DNA of 23,662 nucleotides from an uncultured Eggerthella sp. (GTDB taxonomy: Bacteria; Actinomycetota; Coriobacteriia; Coriobacteriales; Eggerthellaceae). This document shows positions 1 to 7,642 of the stretch, in pieces. A program made the position numbers and the translations under genes. Where the stretch lies: assembly GCA_900542065.1 (NCBI GenBank), contig UQLU01000015.1, positions 1-23,662 of the forward strand, in the 5' to 3' direction. The number at the start of each line of letters is the position of its first letter. The first letter of the stretch is position 1. A model generated the notes under the pieces. The model made no database searches. It saw only the letters and a list, made by a program, of their open reading frames with translations, and was not told where the DNA came from.

Positions 1-315
1 GCACTTACCACAGCCCTTGGTTTCAGCGTTTTCCACTTCCAGCCATTTGCCGAAGGAACTACCTGGCTTGATTTCTGGGATTTTATTGTTTCCAACAATA
101 TTTTACCCCTTGGCTCTCTCATCCTTGCACTCTTCTGCTGTAATAAGTTCGGCTGGGGATGGGATAACTTTATCGCTGAAGCGAATAGCGGCAAGGGCAT
201 CAATTTCCCTGTTTGGGCACGTCTTTGGGTAAAATATGGCATCCCTGTTTTGATGGCAATTGTCTTTATTGGCGGTTGGATTCCTACCCTGCAAGTGTGG
301 TTAGGGTTAGCTTAA
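1..315 (+). CDS. Sodium-dependent transporter, NSS family (C-terminal part)
   Basis: The frame is open from the first base to TAA at 313-315, giving the last 104 residues of a membrane protein. There are two hydrophobic segments, one around NNILPLGSLILALFCC and one around YGIPVLMAIVFIGGWI, separated by a polar stretch. The pattern matches the last two helices of bacterial neurotransmitter:sodium symporter (LeuT-like) proteins, which import amino acids or related solutes with Na+. The substrate cannot be told from this end, because the binding site lies in helices upstream of the window. The gene converges on the minus-strand stress-protein gene and a palindromic terminator lies between them. 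The family call rests on sequence look alone. Confidence 0.7.
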   Translation, partial: ALTTALGFSVFHFQPFAEGTTWLDFWDFIVSNNILPLGSLILALFCCNKFGWGWDNFIAEANSGKGINFPVWARLWVKYGIPVLMAIVFIGGWIPTLQVWLGLA

Positions 316-319
316 AACA

Positions 320-341
320 GTGCCCCAGATATCTGGGGCAC
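320..341. terminator. Bidirectional intrinsic terminator (perfect 22-bp palindrome)
   Basis: GTGCCCCAGAT is followed directly by its exact reverse complement, ATCTGGGGCAC. In RNA this folds into a strong hairpin with GCCCC/GGGGC at its core. The left flank is A-rich, which gives a short U-run for minus-strand transcripts; the right flank is only mildly T-rich. It lies between two converging genes (ends at 315 and 376), so it probably serves both. Confidence 0.7.
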
Positions 342-375
342 TTCTACGATGCATGTTATCTGTCATTAAGACGAT

Positions 376-852
376 TTACTTAACAACCAATACAGGAATA
401 TCGACCGAGCGCAAAATACCATAACTTACCGAACCGATAGCACCACGAATAGCGCCCAAACCACGTGATCCCATAACAATAAGGTCACAGTTGTAATGCT
501 TTGCAGCATCAATAATAGTCTCTATGGTGTAAATACCGAAAACAACCTCTGCGGTAAGTTCGCCCTCAAAGCCTTCAACAATGGAAACGATTTCATCTTG
601 AAGTTTTTTATCGCTTGCTTCGTTGCGCTCTTCCACTACATGAGCAAAATCTTCTTGCGAAGCAAGGGAAACACCCATACCGAAGCCTGTTTGGTTAATG
701 CTGCTGTAAACCAAGTCTTGTGGGGGAGCTGCAACCTCTACTACATGGATTGCTACTCCTTCAACACCTTCTGATAGTCCAATAGCTTCTTTCAGGGCGT
801 TTTTTGCATGTTCGGAATTGTCGTATGGCACGAGGATGTTTTTATAGCTCAT
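376..852 (-). CDS. Universal stress protein (UspA family)
   Basis: A 158-residue single-domain Usp protein, the usual size. It begins MSYKNILVPYDNSEHAKNA, the typical first beta strand with the conserved aspartate of the nucleotide site. It ends with the ATP-loop region MGSRGLGAIRGAIGSVS and the strand IPVLVVK. In the classic ATP-binding form the spacing is G-x2-G-x9-G-S/T; here only eight residues separate the second glycine from GS. Nucleotide binding is therefore likely but not certain. Such proteins are cytosolic dimers induced by stress or growth arrest. The ATG at 850-852 is preceded by a GAGGGGGG ribosome-binding site, and a TATAAT box lies about 36 bases upstream, so the gene probably has its own transcript. 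Its exact role is not visible. Confidence 0.93.
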   Translation of the reverse strand: MSYKNILVPYDNSEHAKNALKEAIGLSEGVEGVAIHVVEVAAPPQDLVYSSINQTGFGMGVSLASQEDFAHVVEERNEASDKKLQDEIVSIVEGFEGELTAEVVFGIYTIETIIDAAKHYNCDLIVMGSRGLGAIRGAIGSVSYGILRSVDIPVLVVK

Positions 853-887
853 TGTGAATCCCCCCTCAGATTCCTTATCTTGATTTT

Positions 888-915
888 ATTATACTCGTCT
901 CTTGGCCCAGGTGAA
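888..915 (-). promoter_or_regulatory. Likely promoter of the stress-protein gene
   Basis: On the minus strand a perfect TATAAT (+ strand 888-893) is preceded 16 bases away by TTCACC (910-915), which matches the TTGACA consensus at four of six positions. The start codon is about 36 bases downstream, with a strong ribosome-binding site in between. No operator is obvious. Confidence 0.6.
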
Positions 916-1021
916 TCCTGCAAGTCAGGAGCTTGCAGCAAGTGTTTTGCTAGTGCATCTGATGAAGCGTTCTATTTTGGATATACCGACTTCAGGTGTT
1001 AAGGGTTTTGCAGCAAGCGTT

Positions 1022-1645
1022 CTACAGTGCGCCAATCTTGCGAAGAAGTTCGTCATTAGGATGAAAAACAAGGCCTTCCGCAAACATACGACTTGCTTCA
1101 GTCAAATTGCCTTCCGAAAGACTTTCGATAATGCTGACCACTTCATCTTGACTTACTTCGCGTCTAATTTTTCCAGGTACTCCTACAACCATGTGATAGT
1201 CGGGAACAACCATACCTTCGGTTACCACGCATCCTGCACCAACGATGCAGTTATTGCCAATCTTTGCACCATTGAGCACAACAGCATTCATGCCGATTAA
1301 AGAGTTGTCGCCAATTTCGCATGCATGCACAACGCATCCGTGTCCGAGCGTGGTATGTTCGCCAATGATAATAGGCTGACCGTCAGATTCGTGCAGAACG
1401 CAGTTTTCTTGAATATTGGTCTCTGCGCCAATTTCGATATAGTCACAATCGCCGCGCAGGCATGCGCCATGCATCACCACTGCGTGATATCCGATGCGAA
1501 CATCGCCGACAATCCAGCAGGTATCTGAAATATATGCTTCAGGATGGATTTTGGTGTTTCCGCGGTACTTAATGGTCGGAGCAGTTGCTTCTATATGCTC
1601 ACGGTATCCCTCTGGAATGACATAAGTCGATTTTCGTTCAAACAT
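1022..1645 (-). CDS. Gamma-class carbonic anhydrase-like protein (left-handed beta-helix, YrdA/PaaY type)
   Basis: Residues from about 35 to 165 form hexapeptide repeats (for example IGAETNIQENCVLH, IGDNSLIGMNAVVLNG, IGNNCIVGAGCVV) that build a left-handed beta-helix, followed by a C-terminal alpha-helical region. The three zinc-ligand histidines of the gamma-carbonic anhydrase group are visible: one in NCVLHES and two in GHGCVVHAC. These proteins are trimers with metal sites at subunit interfaces. Only some hydrate CO2, so activity is not proven. I chose the ATG at 1643-1645 because GAAGGGGAT precedes it at a suitable distance. A TTG ten codons upstream (1675) and an ATG at 1664-1666 are in frame but lack a ribosome-binding site. 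The C-terminal extension of about 40 residues (VSQDEVVSIIESLSEG onward) is longer than in minimal members. Confidence 0.85.
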   Translation of the reverse strand: MFERKSTYVIPEGYREHIEATAPTIKYRGNTKIHPEAYISDTCWIVGDVRIGYHAVVMHGACLRGDCDYIEIGAETNIQENCVLHESDGQPIIIGEHTTLGHGCVVHACEIGDNSLIGMNAVVLNGAKIGNNCIVGAGCVVTEGMVVPDYHMVVGVPGKIRREVSQDEVVSIIESLSEGNLTEASRMFAEGLVFHPNDELLRKIGAL

Positions 1646-1982
1646 ACGATCCCCTTCGTAGGGCATAAAACCCAATGGAATTGATAGCTAGTCTAATAAT
1701 ACTTTAATCGCGAATTTTGAAACGAATACAGATCAGATGTCACAATTTTGTAGAGTAGGGTAGCGCTAGGGGTATTCTAAGAATTTGTTGGATGATTTGG
1801 CCTGCTGCCTGCATAAAGAAGCACAAAGCTCGCATTGATGTGCGAGAGCATTGTGAAGGCTTTGTCCAGTAACAAAAATGTAACGCACTTTATCACTCTA
1901 CTGTGCTAAAGTATCGATACTCGCTAAGCGGTACTCGTTAGATAATTGATACTTGTTATGAAGATGAGGAGAAAGAAGAACC
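1646..1982. promoter_or_regulatory. Divergent spacer with his-operon leader elements
   Basis: This gap separates the minus-strand anhydrase gene from the his operon. On the minus strand, TATTAT (+ strand 1696-1701) is a possible -10 for the anhydrase. On the plus strand there is a hairpin with stem CTCGCA/TGCGAG (1829-1846) and outer pairing CACAA/TTGTG (1822-1826 with 1851-1855). Further on lies a 12-bp palindrome, AGTATCGATACT (1910-1921), with a second GATACTT at 1948-1954. TGCTAAAGT (1905-1912... reading TG-n-TAAAGT) could be an extended -10 and overlaps the palindrome, which would suit an operator. I see no T-box motif and no leader peptide rich in histidine codons. AGGAGAAAG precedes hisZG. 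All promoter calls here are weak. Confidence 0.35.
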
Positions 1983-3746
1983 ATGAACTACGTTACTCCC
2001 GTTGGTTTCCGCGACGTGGTTAGCGAAGAGGCTCTGGTACGCGAAAATCTTATTTCACGCGTACGCTCTTGTTTTGCGGCACGGGGCTACCTGCCCGTTG
2101 AAACTCCGACACTTGAAGTTCTTGATGTGATGGAGGCAGGCGGTCACGTTCCGGAGGCTCCTTTCAAGTTCTTTGATTCTCATGGTGATCTTTTGGCGAT
2201 GCGTCCCGACGTCACAATGCAAATTGCACGAATGTGTGCAGCCCGCAGTGATGCTATGGGCGGTATAACTAAGCCGTTGCGTCTCCGCTATACTCAGCGC
2301 GTTTTTCGAGAAAAAACGGTTGAAGCGGCTGCACGCGAATTAACGCAGTGTGGCGCTGAATGCTTAGGCGTTTCTAGTGTCGAGGCCGACATTGAGCTTG
2401 TTAGCATGCTTGCGACCACGCTTGAAGAATGTGGACTCACTCGTTTTACTATTGCGCTTGGTTCTGCTGGTGTGTTGCGCGACCTGCTGAAGGTGAGCGG
2501 CGCTAGTGAGCAGTGGCAAGCGGCGGTGTTGCAGGCGTACCACACGTCAAATTTTGTTTATTTGAGTGAACTGGTTGCTGCTGCCGAAAAGGTGGAACTT
2601 AAAAACTTTAAGTTAGCAGATCCTGCACTGAGCAATCCTGGATCGGTTGACTTTCAGGTTGCGCGTGCAATTTTTGAGTTGTCGCGTTTGCGTGGCGGAA
2701 AGCAAGCTCTTGAAGATGTTCGTGCTCTGCTTAAGCCTTTTGGTTGCGAATCGGGAATTGCTGAGCTAGAAACAGTATTTGAGGCTCTTGTCGAGCGAGG
2801 TCTTGGCGAAAAAATCCTTATCGATTTCTCTGTAATGAGCTCTTTTGATTACTACACAGGCCTGGTGTTTGAGGCATATGCACCTGGGCTTGGTTCGCCT
2901 CTTGGTGGTGGCGGCCGATACGATAACCTTTTGGCTGCTTACGGTGCAGAAAAGGTTCCTGCAGCTGGTTTTGCATTCTATTTGGAACAAGTAATGGCCG
3001 CTCGCCAAGCTGCTGCTCAGTTTGCTATTCGCGAAGCTGAGGGTAAGGCGGCTCAGGCTGGCCAGGCGTGTGCTGATGATGCGCTTGCTGGCGAAAAAGC
3101 TTCGGCTCGACCCCTTCGCATAGCAGTTCCAAAAGGATCGCTTAAAGAGGGCTCTGTTGAAGTTCTTAAAAATGCTGGTCTCGACGTTAATGGATTGCTC
3201 GATTCAGGGCGCACCTTAATGCTTCGCAACGGGGATGTGGAATATATCATTGTTCGCCCAACCGATGCTCCTGTTTTCGTATCCTTGGGTGCTGCCGATT
3301 GCGGTATTTGTGGCGAAGATTCTTTGCTTGAAGCAATGCCTGATGTGGTTGAACTGGTTGATCTCAAGTTCGGAGGATGCCGTTTTGTGGTAGCGGAATC
3401 CAAGGGGACTACTGAGGCGGTTGAAGAGCGTTATCGTAAATTGGGCTCTATTCGCGTAGCAACAAAATATCCTAATATTTCGCGTTCATACTACGACAAG
3501 ATTGGCATGCCAGTAGAAATCGTGAAGTTGCACGGTAATATTGAGCTTGCTCCAATTACCGGAATGGCAGAACGAATAGTGGATATTACTGCCACAGGAA
3601 CTACCTTAAGGGAAAATAACCTGGTAGTAGTCGATGACGTACTTGCTTCCACGGCGCGCTTTTTCGCGAACCCGTCATCGTTTAGAACAAATCCTCGTGT
3701 TGGCGAACTTGCTAATACGTTATATGCGCAAGCAAAGGAGAACTAG
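1983..3746 (+). CDS. hisZG: Fused ATP phosphoribosyltransferase: HisZ regulatory domain + HisG catalytic domain
   Basis: A 587-residue fusion that should catalyse the first step of histidine synthesis, ATP + PRPP to phosphoribosyl-ATP. Residues 1 to about 340 are HisZ, a histidyl-tRNA synthetase paralogue: TPVGFRDV at the start, MRPDVTMQIARM, a degenerate motif 2 (YTQRVFREK) and GGGGRYDNL at 308-316. Residues of about 341-375 are an Ala/Glu/Gln-rich linker. From L378 (LRIAVPKGSLKEG) to the end is a short-form HisG, with the PRPP-binding motif DITATGTTL at 534-542. Short HisG lacks the C-terminal histidine-binding domain and needs HisZ, which normally is a separate subunit. The ATG follows AGGAGAAAG and the frame is uninterrupted across the junction. 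It is the first gene of the operon; hisD starts 3 bases after its stop. Confidence 0.93.
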   Translation: MNYVTPVGFRDVVSEEALVRENLISRVRSCFAARGYLPVETPTLEVLDVMEAGGHVPEAPFKFFDSHGDLLAMRPDVTMQIARMCAARSDAMGGITKPLRLRYTQRVFREKTVEAAARELTQCGAECLGVSSVEADIELVSMLATTLEECGLTRFTIALGSAGVLRDLLKVSGASEQWQAAVLQAYHTSNFVYLSELVAAAEKVELKNFKLADPALSNPGSVDFQVARAIFELSRLRGGKQALEDVRALLKPFGCESGIAELETVFEALVERGLGEKILIDFSVMSSFDYYTGLVFEAYAPGLGSPLGGGGRYDNLLAAYGAEKVPAAGFAFYLEQVMAARQAAAQFAIREAEGKAAQAGQACADDALAGEKASARPLRIAVPKGSLKEGSVEVLKNAGLDVNGLLDSGRTLMLRNGDVEYIIVRPTDAPVFVSLGAADCGICGEDSLLEAMPDVVELVDLKFGGCRFVVAESKGTTEAVEERYRKLGSIRVATKYPNISRSYYDKIGMPVEIVKLHGNIELAPITGMAERIVDITATGTTLRENNLVVVDDVLASTARFFANPSSFRTNPRVGELANTLYAQAKEN

Positions 3747-3749
3747 TCC

Positions 3750-5102
3750 ATGAGAAGAATCAAATTAGGCGCTGGTCAGGTATTTGAAGAAAAGATGCTT
3801 AACCGCACGGGCGCTTTTAATGCTGAGGCGCTTATTGCGGCAACTAATATTGTCGAAGATGTACGAAATCGTGGCGATGAAGCACTGCGAGAATATACGA
3901 AAAAGTTTGACGGGGTAGACCTAGACGTTTTTCGTGTTCCCCAAGCAGCAATCGATGAAGCACTTACGCGCGTTGATCCTAAAGTGGCCGCTGCAATTAA
4001 TCAGGCCGCAGCGCAAATTCGCGATTTCCACGAGCGTCAAAAACAGCAGGGTTGGTTTACACTGCGTGAAGATGGTGCTCTGGTAGGGGCCAAGGTTCAG
4101 CCGCTTGATTCGGTAGGTATTTATGTGCCTGGTGGACGAGCGCTATATCCTTCTTCGGTGCTGATGAATGCCATTCCTGCATCCGTTGCAGGTGTTCGTC
4201 GCATTGTATGCGTAACGCCTCCTGCAAAAGATGGCTCTCTTGATCCTGCGATTTTAGAGGCTTGCCGCGTTTCGGGAGTTACCGAAATTTATTCTGTTGG
4301 TGGAGCGCAGGCGGTAGCGGCGCTTGCGTATGGTACTGAATCTATCAAGAAGGTAGACAAAATCACTGGTCCTGGAAATGCTTTTGTTGCGGCTGCTAAA
4401 AAAGTTGTTTCTGGCGATGTGGGAATCGATATGATTGCTGGCCCTTCAGAGGTGTGCGTTGTTGCTGATGAAACCGCTCTTCCTGAACTGGTCGCCATCG
4501 ATCTTATGGCTCAAGCAGAGCACGATCCGCTGGCGAGTTGTTATTTAGTTACGTTTTCTGAAGAATATGCCGATCAGGTTGAAGCTGCTATCGAGCTACA
4601 CATGCAGGGTTCAACGCGCGCTGAAATTACCACGGCATCACTTACCGATAAGGGTCTTGTTATCATTTGCCCTGACATGAATACCGCACTTGAAGTAGTA
4701 AATGTGATTGCTCCTGAACATTTGGAGCTTCACCTTCCTGATGCTATGGAACTTCTTGGCACTATCCGTCATGCAGGTGCAATTTTCTGTGGCGAATGGA
4801 CTCCAGAAGCTGCGGGAGATTACGTGGCAGGTCCTAATCACACCTTGCCAACGGGTGGCACCGCTCGTTTCTCGAGCCCGCTTTCGGTAGATGAATTCAT
4901 TAAGAAATCAAGCGTGTTGCAGTATTCACCTGCTGCTTTGATGCGAGATTCTCAGGCAATTATTGCCTTGGCAGATCATGAGGGTTTGTGGTCGCACGCT
5001 CAAAGTGTTCGTCTGCGTTGTAAGTTGGTTGAACAGGCTTTTGAACAGGTTTCTGCTGAGCAAGCAGAAGCAGGACAAAGGGCTGCTGTGGAGGAAGAAT
5101 AA
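3750..5102 (+). CDS. hisD: Histidinol dehydrogenase
   Basis: A 450-residue zinc enzyme that oxidises L-histidinol to L-histidine in two NAD-dependent steps, the last reactions of the pathway. Key residues are all present and sit three positions before their E. coli equivalents: Q255 and H258 (AQAEHDPLASC), catalytic pair E323/H324 (APEHLEL), D357 (AAGDYVAGPNHTLP) and H416 (LWSHAQSVR). The NAD-region motifs YVPGGRALYPSS, GPGNAFVAAAKKVV and DMIAGPSEVCV are intact. The start is 3 bases after the hisZG stop, with AAAGGAG inside the end of hisZG as ribosome-binding site. The acidic Glu/Ala-rich tail after about residue 432 is extra to the fold. Translational coupling with its neighbours is likely. 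Confidence 0.97.
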   Translation: MRRIKLGAGQVFEEKMLNRTGAFNAEALIAATNIVEDVRNRGDEALREYTKKFDGVDLDVFRVPQAAIDEALTRVDPKVAAAINQAAAQIRDFHERQKQQGWFTLREDGALVGAKVQPLDSVGIYVPGGRALYPSSVLMNAIPASVAGVRRIVCVTPPAKDGSLDPAILEACRVSGVTEIYSVGGAQAVAALAYGTESIKKVDKITGPGNAFVAAAKKVVSGDVGIDMIAGPSEVCVVADETALPELVAIDLMAQAEHDPLASCYLVTFSEEYADQVEAAIELHMQGSTRAEITTASLTDKGLVIICPDMNTALEVVNVIAPEHLELHLPDAMELLGTIRHAGAIFCGEWTPEAAGDYVAGPNHTLPTGGTARFSSPLSVDEFIKKSSVLQYSPAALMRDSQAIIALADHEGLWSHAQSVRLRCKLVEQAFEQVSAEQAEAGQRAAVEEE

Positions 5103-5104
5103 TA

Positions 5105-6169
5105 ATGAAAACCGTGCGTTCATCTCAGCCTGCGCTGGATGGGTTGATTCCTTACGATCCAAAGTATCTTCCAGCAAAACAGCTGATGTCTGCAAATGAA
5201 AACCCTAATAATGTTCCCGAAGAGGTGCAGCTAGAAATTAGGAAAGCTCTCAAGAACTTTTCGTATAATCGCTATCCTGACCCTTTGGCAAACGAACTGC
5301 GCGATCTCATTGCAGATGCTAATGGTCTTTCTCGCAATAATGTTCTTTTGGGCAATGGCGGTGATGAGCTGCTGTTCAATTTTGCTCTTGCTTGGGGCGG
5401 TCCTGGTCGAACCTTTTTGAATTTGCCTCCTACGTTTTCGGTATATGAGGCCAATGCCCGTTTGGTAGGTACAAATGTTGTTAATATCCCGCGTAAAGCT
5501 AACTTTGAAATTGATGAAGAAGCGGTTTTGGCACGCGTGAAAAAGGGTGATATCGACTTTATTATGATTACCAGCCCTAATAATCCCACGGGCAAATTGG
5601 CTCGGGGGTCGTTTGTGCGCGAGTTGCTCAACACAACGGATGCGCTCGTTATGGTGGATGAAGCGTATTTCGAATTTTCACGTACCACCATGCGTCCGCT
5701 TTTGGAAGAACACGAAAATTTGGTCATTTTGCGCACGTTTTCCAAGGCATTTAGCTTGGCGGGAGTTCGTTTGGGCTATCTTTTGGCTAACGAATCCGTT
5801 ATTCGCGAATTTATTAAAGTGCGCCAGCCTTATTCGGTAGATGCGCTTTCTCAGGTAATAGGATGTGCGGTATTCCGTAATCGAGCGCAGTTTGAACCAG
5901 GAATCAATCAGATTATCGAACAGCGTGGCGTGCTCATTGAAAAGATGCGCGCAATACCAGGCATTGAGGTATTCGATTCTGATTCTAACTACATCCTCAT
6001 TCGTTTAGCTAATGCTGCCCAGGTATGGCAACAGCTCTATGAACGTGGCATTCTGGTGCGAGATTTTTCTAAGTCGCCTTTGCTTGAAAATTGCTTGCGT
6101 ATTTCGGTAGGCTTACCTGAGGAAAATGAAGCAATGCTAACGGCGCTAGAAGAATTAGTCTCAGCGTAA
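5105..6169 (+). CDS. hisC: Histidinol-phosphate aminotransferase
   Basis: A 354-residue fold-type I PLP enzyme that transfers the amino group of glutamate to imidazole-acetol phosphate, giving histidinol phosphate. The Schiff-base lysine is K214 in RTFSKAFSLAGVRLGY. Other family marks are the N-terminal LMSANENPNN, NRYPDPLANELRD, LGNGGDELL (cofactor phosphate contact), ITSPNNPTG, the MVDEAYFEF aspartate that holds the pyridine nitrogen, and the C-terminal ENCLRISVG with the substrate-carboxylate arginine. Length is normal. It starts 2 bases after the hisD stop, with GAGGAAGAA just upstream. HisC enzymes can also act on aromatic amino acids, but the operon position makes the histidine role clear. 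Confidence 0.97.
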   Translation: MKTVRSSQPALDGLIPYDPKYLPAKQLMSANENPNNVPEEVQLEIRKALKNFSYNRYPDPLANELRDLIADANGLSRNNVLLGNGGDELLFNFALAWGGPGRTFLNLPPTFSVYEANARLVGTNVVNIPRKANFEIDEEAVLARVKKGDIDFIMITSPNNPTGKLARGSFVRELLNTTDALVMVDEAYFEFSRTTMRPLLEEHENLVILRTFSKAFSLAGVRLGYLLANESVIREFIKVRQPYSVDALSQVIGCAVFRNRAQFEPGINQIIEQRGVLIEKMRAIPGIEVFDSDSNYILIRLANAAQVWQQLYERGILVRDFSKSPLLENCLRISVGLPEENEAMLTALEELVSA

Positions 6170-6201
6170 ATAAGCCTTAAGCATAGAAGGAGTTAAGAGA
6201 T

Positions 6202-6810
6202 ATGGCGAAAACGACCGAGTTTTCTCGCGTAGCGCAGGTTACGCGTACTACGAAGGAAACTGACATCTCTCTTTCGCTTGCCATAGATGGTACGGGAGTG
6301 ACTAACATTGATACAGGCGTGCCGTTTTTTGATCATATGCTCAATGCATTTGGTAGGCATGGCCTTTTTGACCTTGACGTTCAGGCAAAGGGCGATATCG
6401 AGGTAGATGCTCATCACACCGTAGAAGACGTGGGTATTGTCCTTGGTAAGGCGTTTGCTCAGGCTATGGGCGAAAAGCGTGGTATTACGCGCTTCGGATC
6501 ACAACTGCTTCCTATGGACGAAGCACTCGTTTTGGCTGCCGTTGATATTTCTGGTCGTGGGCAACTTCACTGGGATGTTGATGTGCTGCTTTGCTTGCTG
6601 GGTTCATTCGATTCTTCCCTTGCAAAAGAGTTCTTTATTGCTTTTGCCACCAATGCGAACGTAACCCTTCATGTACGAATGCTTTCAGGTGAAAATGTTC
6701 ATCATGTTATTGAAGCTTGTTTTAAAGCGGTTGGTCGCGCAATGCGTTATGCGCTAGAACTTGATTCTCGCTGCTTAGATGAACTCCCCTCCACAAAAGG
6801 GGCACTGTAA
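6202..6810 (+). CDS. hisB: Imidazoleglycerol-phosphate dehydratase
   Basis: A 202-residue monofunctional IGPD that removes water from imidazole glycerol phosphate to give imidazole-acetol phosphate. The enzyme is a 24-mer with two manganese ions per active site. Metal-binding motifs are intact: PFFDHML (D44, H45), DAHHTVEDVG (H71, H72, E75) and, near the C-terminus, NVHHVIEACFKA. There is no fused histidinol phosphatase domain such as the one in the E. coli protein, so HisN activity must come from elsewhere. The gap from hisC is 32 bases and holds a good site (GAAGGAG). The TAA shares its last base with the ATG of hisH, a one-base overlap. Confidence 0.97.
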   Translation: MAKTTEFSRVAQVTRTTKETDISLSLAIDGTGVTNIDTGVPFFDHMLNAFGRHGLFDLDVQAKGDIEVDAHHTVEDVGIVLGKAFAQAMGEKRGITRFGSQLLPMDEALVLAAVDISGRGQLHWDVDVLLCLLGSFDSSLAKEFFIAFATNANVTLHVRMLSGENVHHVIEACFKAVGRAMRYALELDSRCLDELPSTKGAL

Positions 6811-7517
6811 TGATTGCGGTAGTGGATTATTGCAAGGGAAATTTAAGAAGCGTTGAGCGTGGCCTTATCAATGCAGGAGCCGATGCGCGAATTACCGATG
6901 ATCCTGCTGTCGTAGCTGAAGCAGATGCCATTGTTCTTCCTGGGGTTGGTGCGTTTGCGGATGCCTCAACAACAATGCTTCAAACAGGCCAGATGCAGGC
7001 AATTCGTAACGGCATTGCAGCGGGTAAGCCGTTTTTGGGAATTTGCTTAGGCGAACATCTCTTGTTTGCGGAGGGTACTGAAGGGGCTGTGAGCGCCCAT
7101 GTTGGTACCGTGGACTCCAATTCTTCAGATAGCGCTGATGAGACTAGTGCCACCTGCGAAGGATTGGCGGTGCTTCCTGGCACGGTAGATCGCATTCCTG
7201 AATACGACGAGCAAGGCAGGCGCTTTAAGGTTCCTCATGTGGGATGGAATTCTGTTGAGTTCGATCCTGATACTACCTGTCCTTTATTACGGGGTATTCA
7301 GTCAGGGGAATATTTCTACTTTACTCACAGCTACATTGCTCCGCAAACACAAGCATGCGTTGCTACCACAACGCATTCGGTAACGTTTCCTTGTGTAGTG
7401 CAAAAAGGAGATACGGTATTTGGGGTGCAGTTCCATCCCGAAAAGTCTTCCGATGCAGGGGCTAAAGTAATGGAGAACTTTGTTCGTCTTGTTGATAAGA
7501 ATCAAGCGGCTTTGTAG
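6810..7517 (+). CDS. hisH: Imidazole glycerol phosphate synthase, glutaminase subunit
   Basis: A 235-residue class I glutamine amidotransferase. It hydrolyses glutamine and passes ammonia to HisF to make imidazole glycerol phosphate and AICAR. The nucleophile is C79 in LGICLGEHLLF and the partner dyad is H209/E211 in FHPEKS; VDYCKGNLRSV and VLPGVGAF are typical N-terminal motifs. Two features differ from the norm. The usual GMQ after the nucleophile elbow is GEH. A Ser/Asp/Thr-rich insertion lies at about residues 92-117, which makes the protein longer than the common size of about 200. Both are probably tolerated loops. The partner hisF is two genes downstream, after hisA. Confidence 0.95.
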   Translation: MIAVVDYCKGNLRSVERGLINAGADARITDDPAVVAEADAIVLPGVGAFADASTTMLQTGQMQAIRNGIAAGKPFLGICLGEHLLFAEGTEGAVSAHVGTVDSNSSDSADETSATCEGLAVLPGTVDRIPEYDEQGRRFKVPHVGWNSVEFDPDTTCPLLRGIQSGEYFYFTHSYIAPQTQACVATTTHSVTFPCVVQKGDTVFGVQFHPEKSSDAGAKVMENFVRLVDKNQAAL

Positions 7518-7642
7518 TGATGGTACTGCGATAACGTTGTCACGGACTGCGCTATTGCGATAAATACGACGTGGTAATGTTGCTACATCAGCGCTGCAGA
7601 AATGTTGCGGCACTAGTGCTGCGGTAATAAAGGAGAGAAGTA
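7518..7642 (+). repeat. Spacer with degenerate CTGCG(A/G)TAA-type repeats before hisA
   Basis: The 125-base gap is unusual inside an otherwise tight operon. It contains repeated short units such as CTGCGATAA, TTGCGATAA and, near the end, GTTGCGG and GCTGCGGTAA, with no ORF of note. The last unit runs into the hisA ribosome-binding site (AAAGGAGAG). The units are too degenerate to be sure of a common period, and no terminator is visible. Confidence 0.4.

Noticed and set aside
1676..1982. T-box or histidine attenuator before hisZG
   Set aside because: There is no GGTGG-ACCGCG motif, no terminator with U-run and no small ORF with a run of histidine codons.
5272..5745. 157-codon minus-strand open frame
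   Set aside because: Antisense to hisC; its composition mirrors codon bias of hisC and it resembles nothing.
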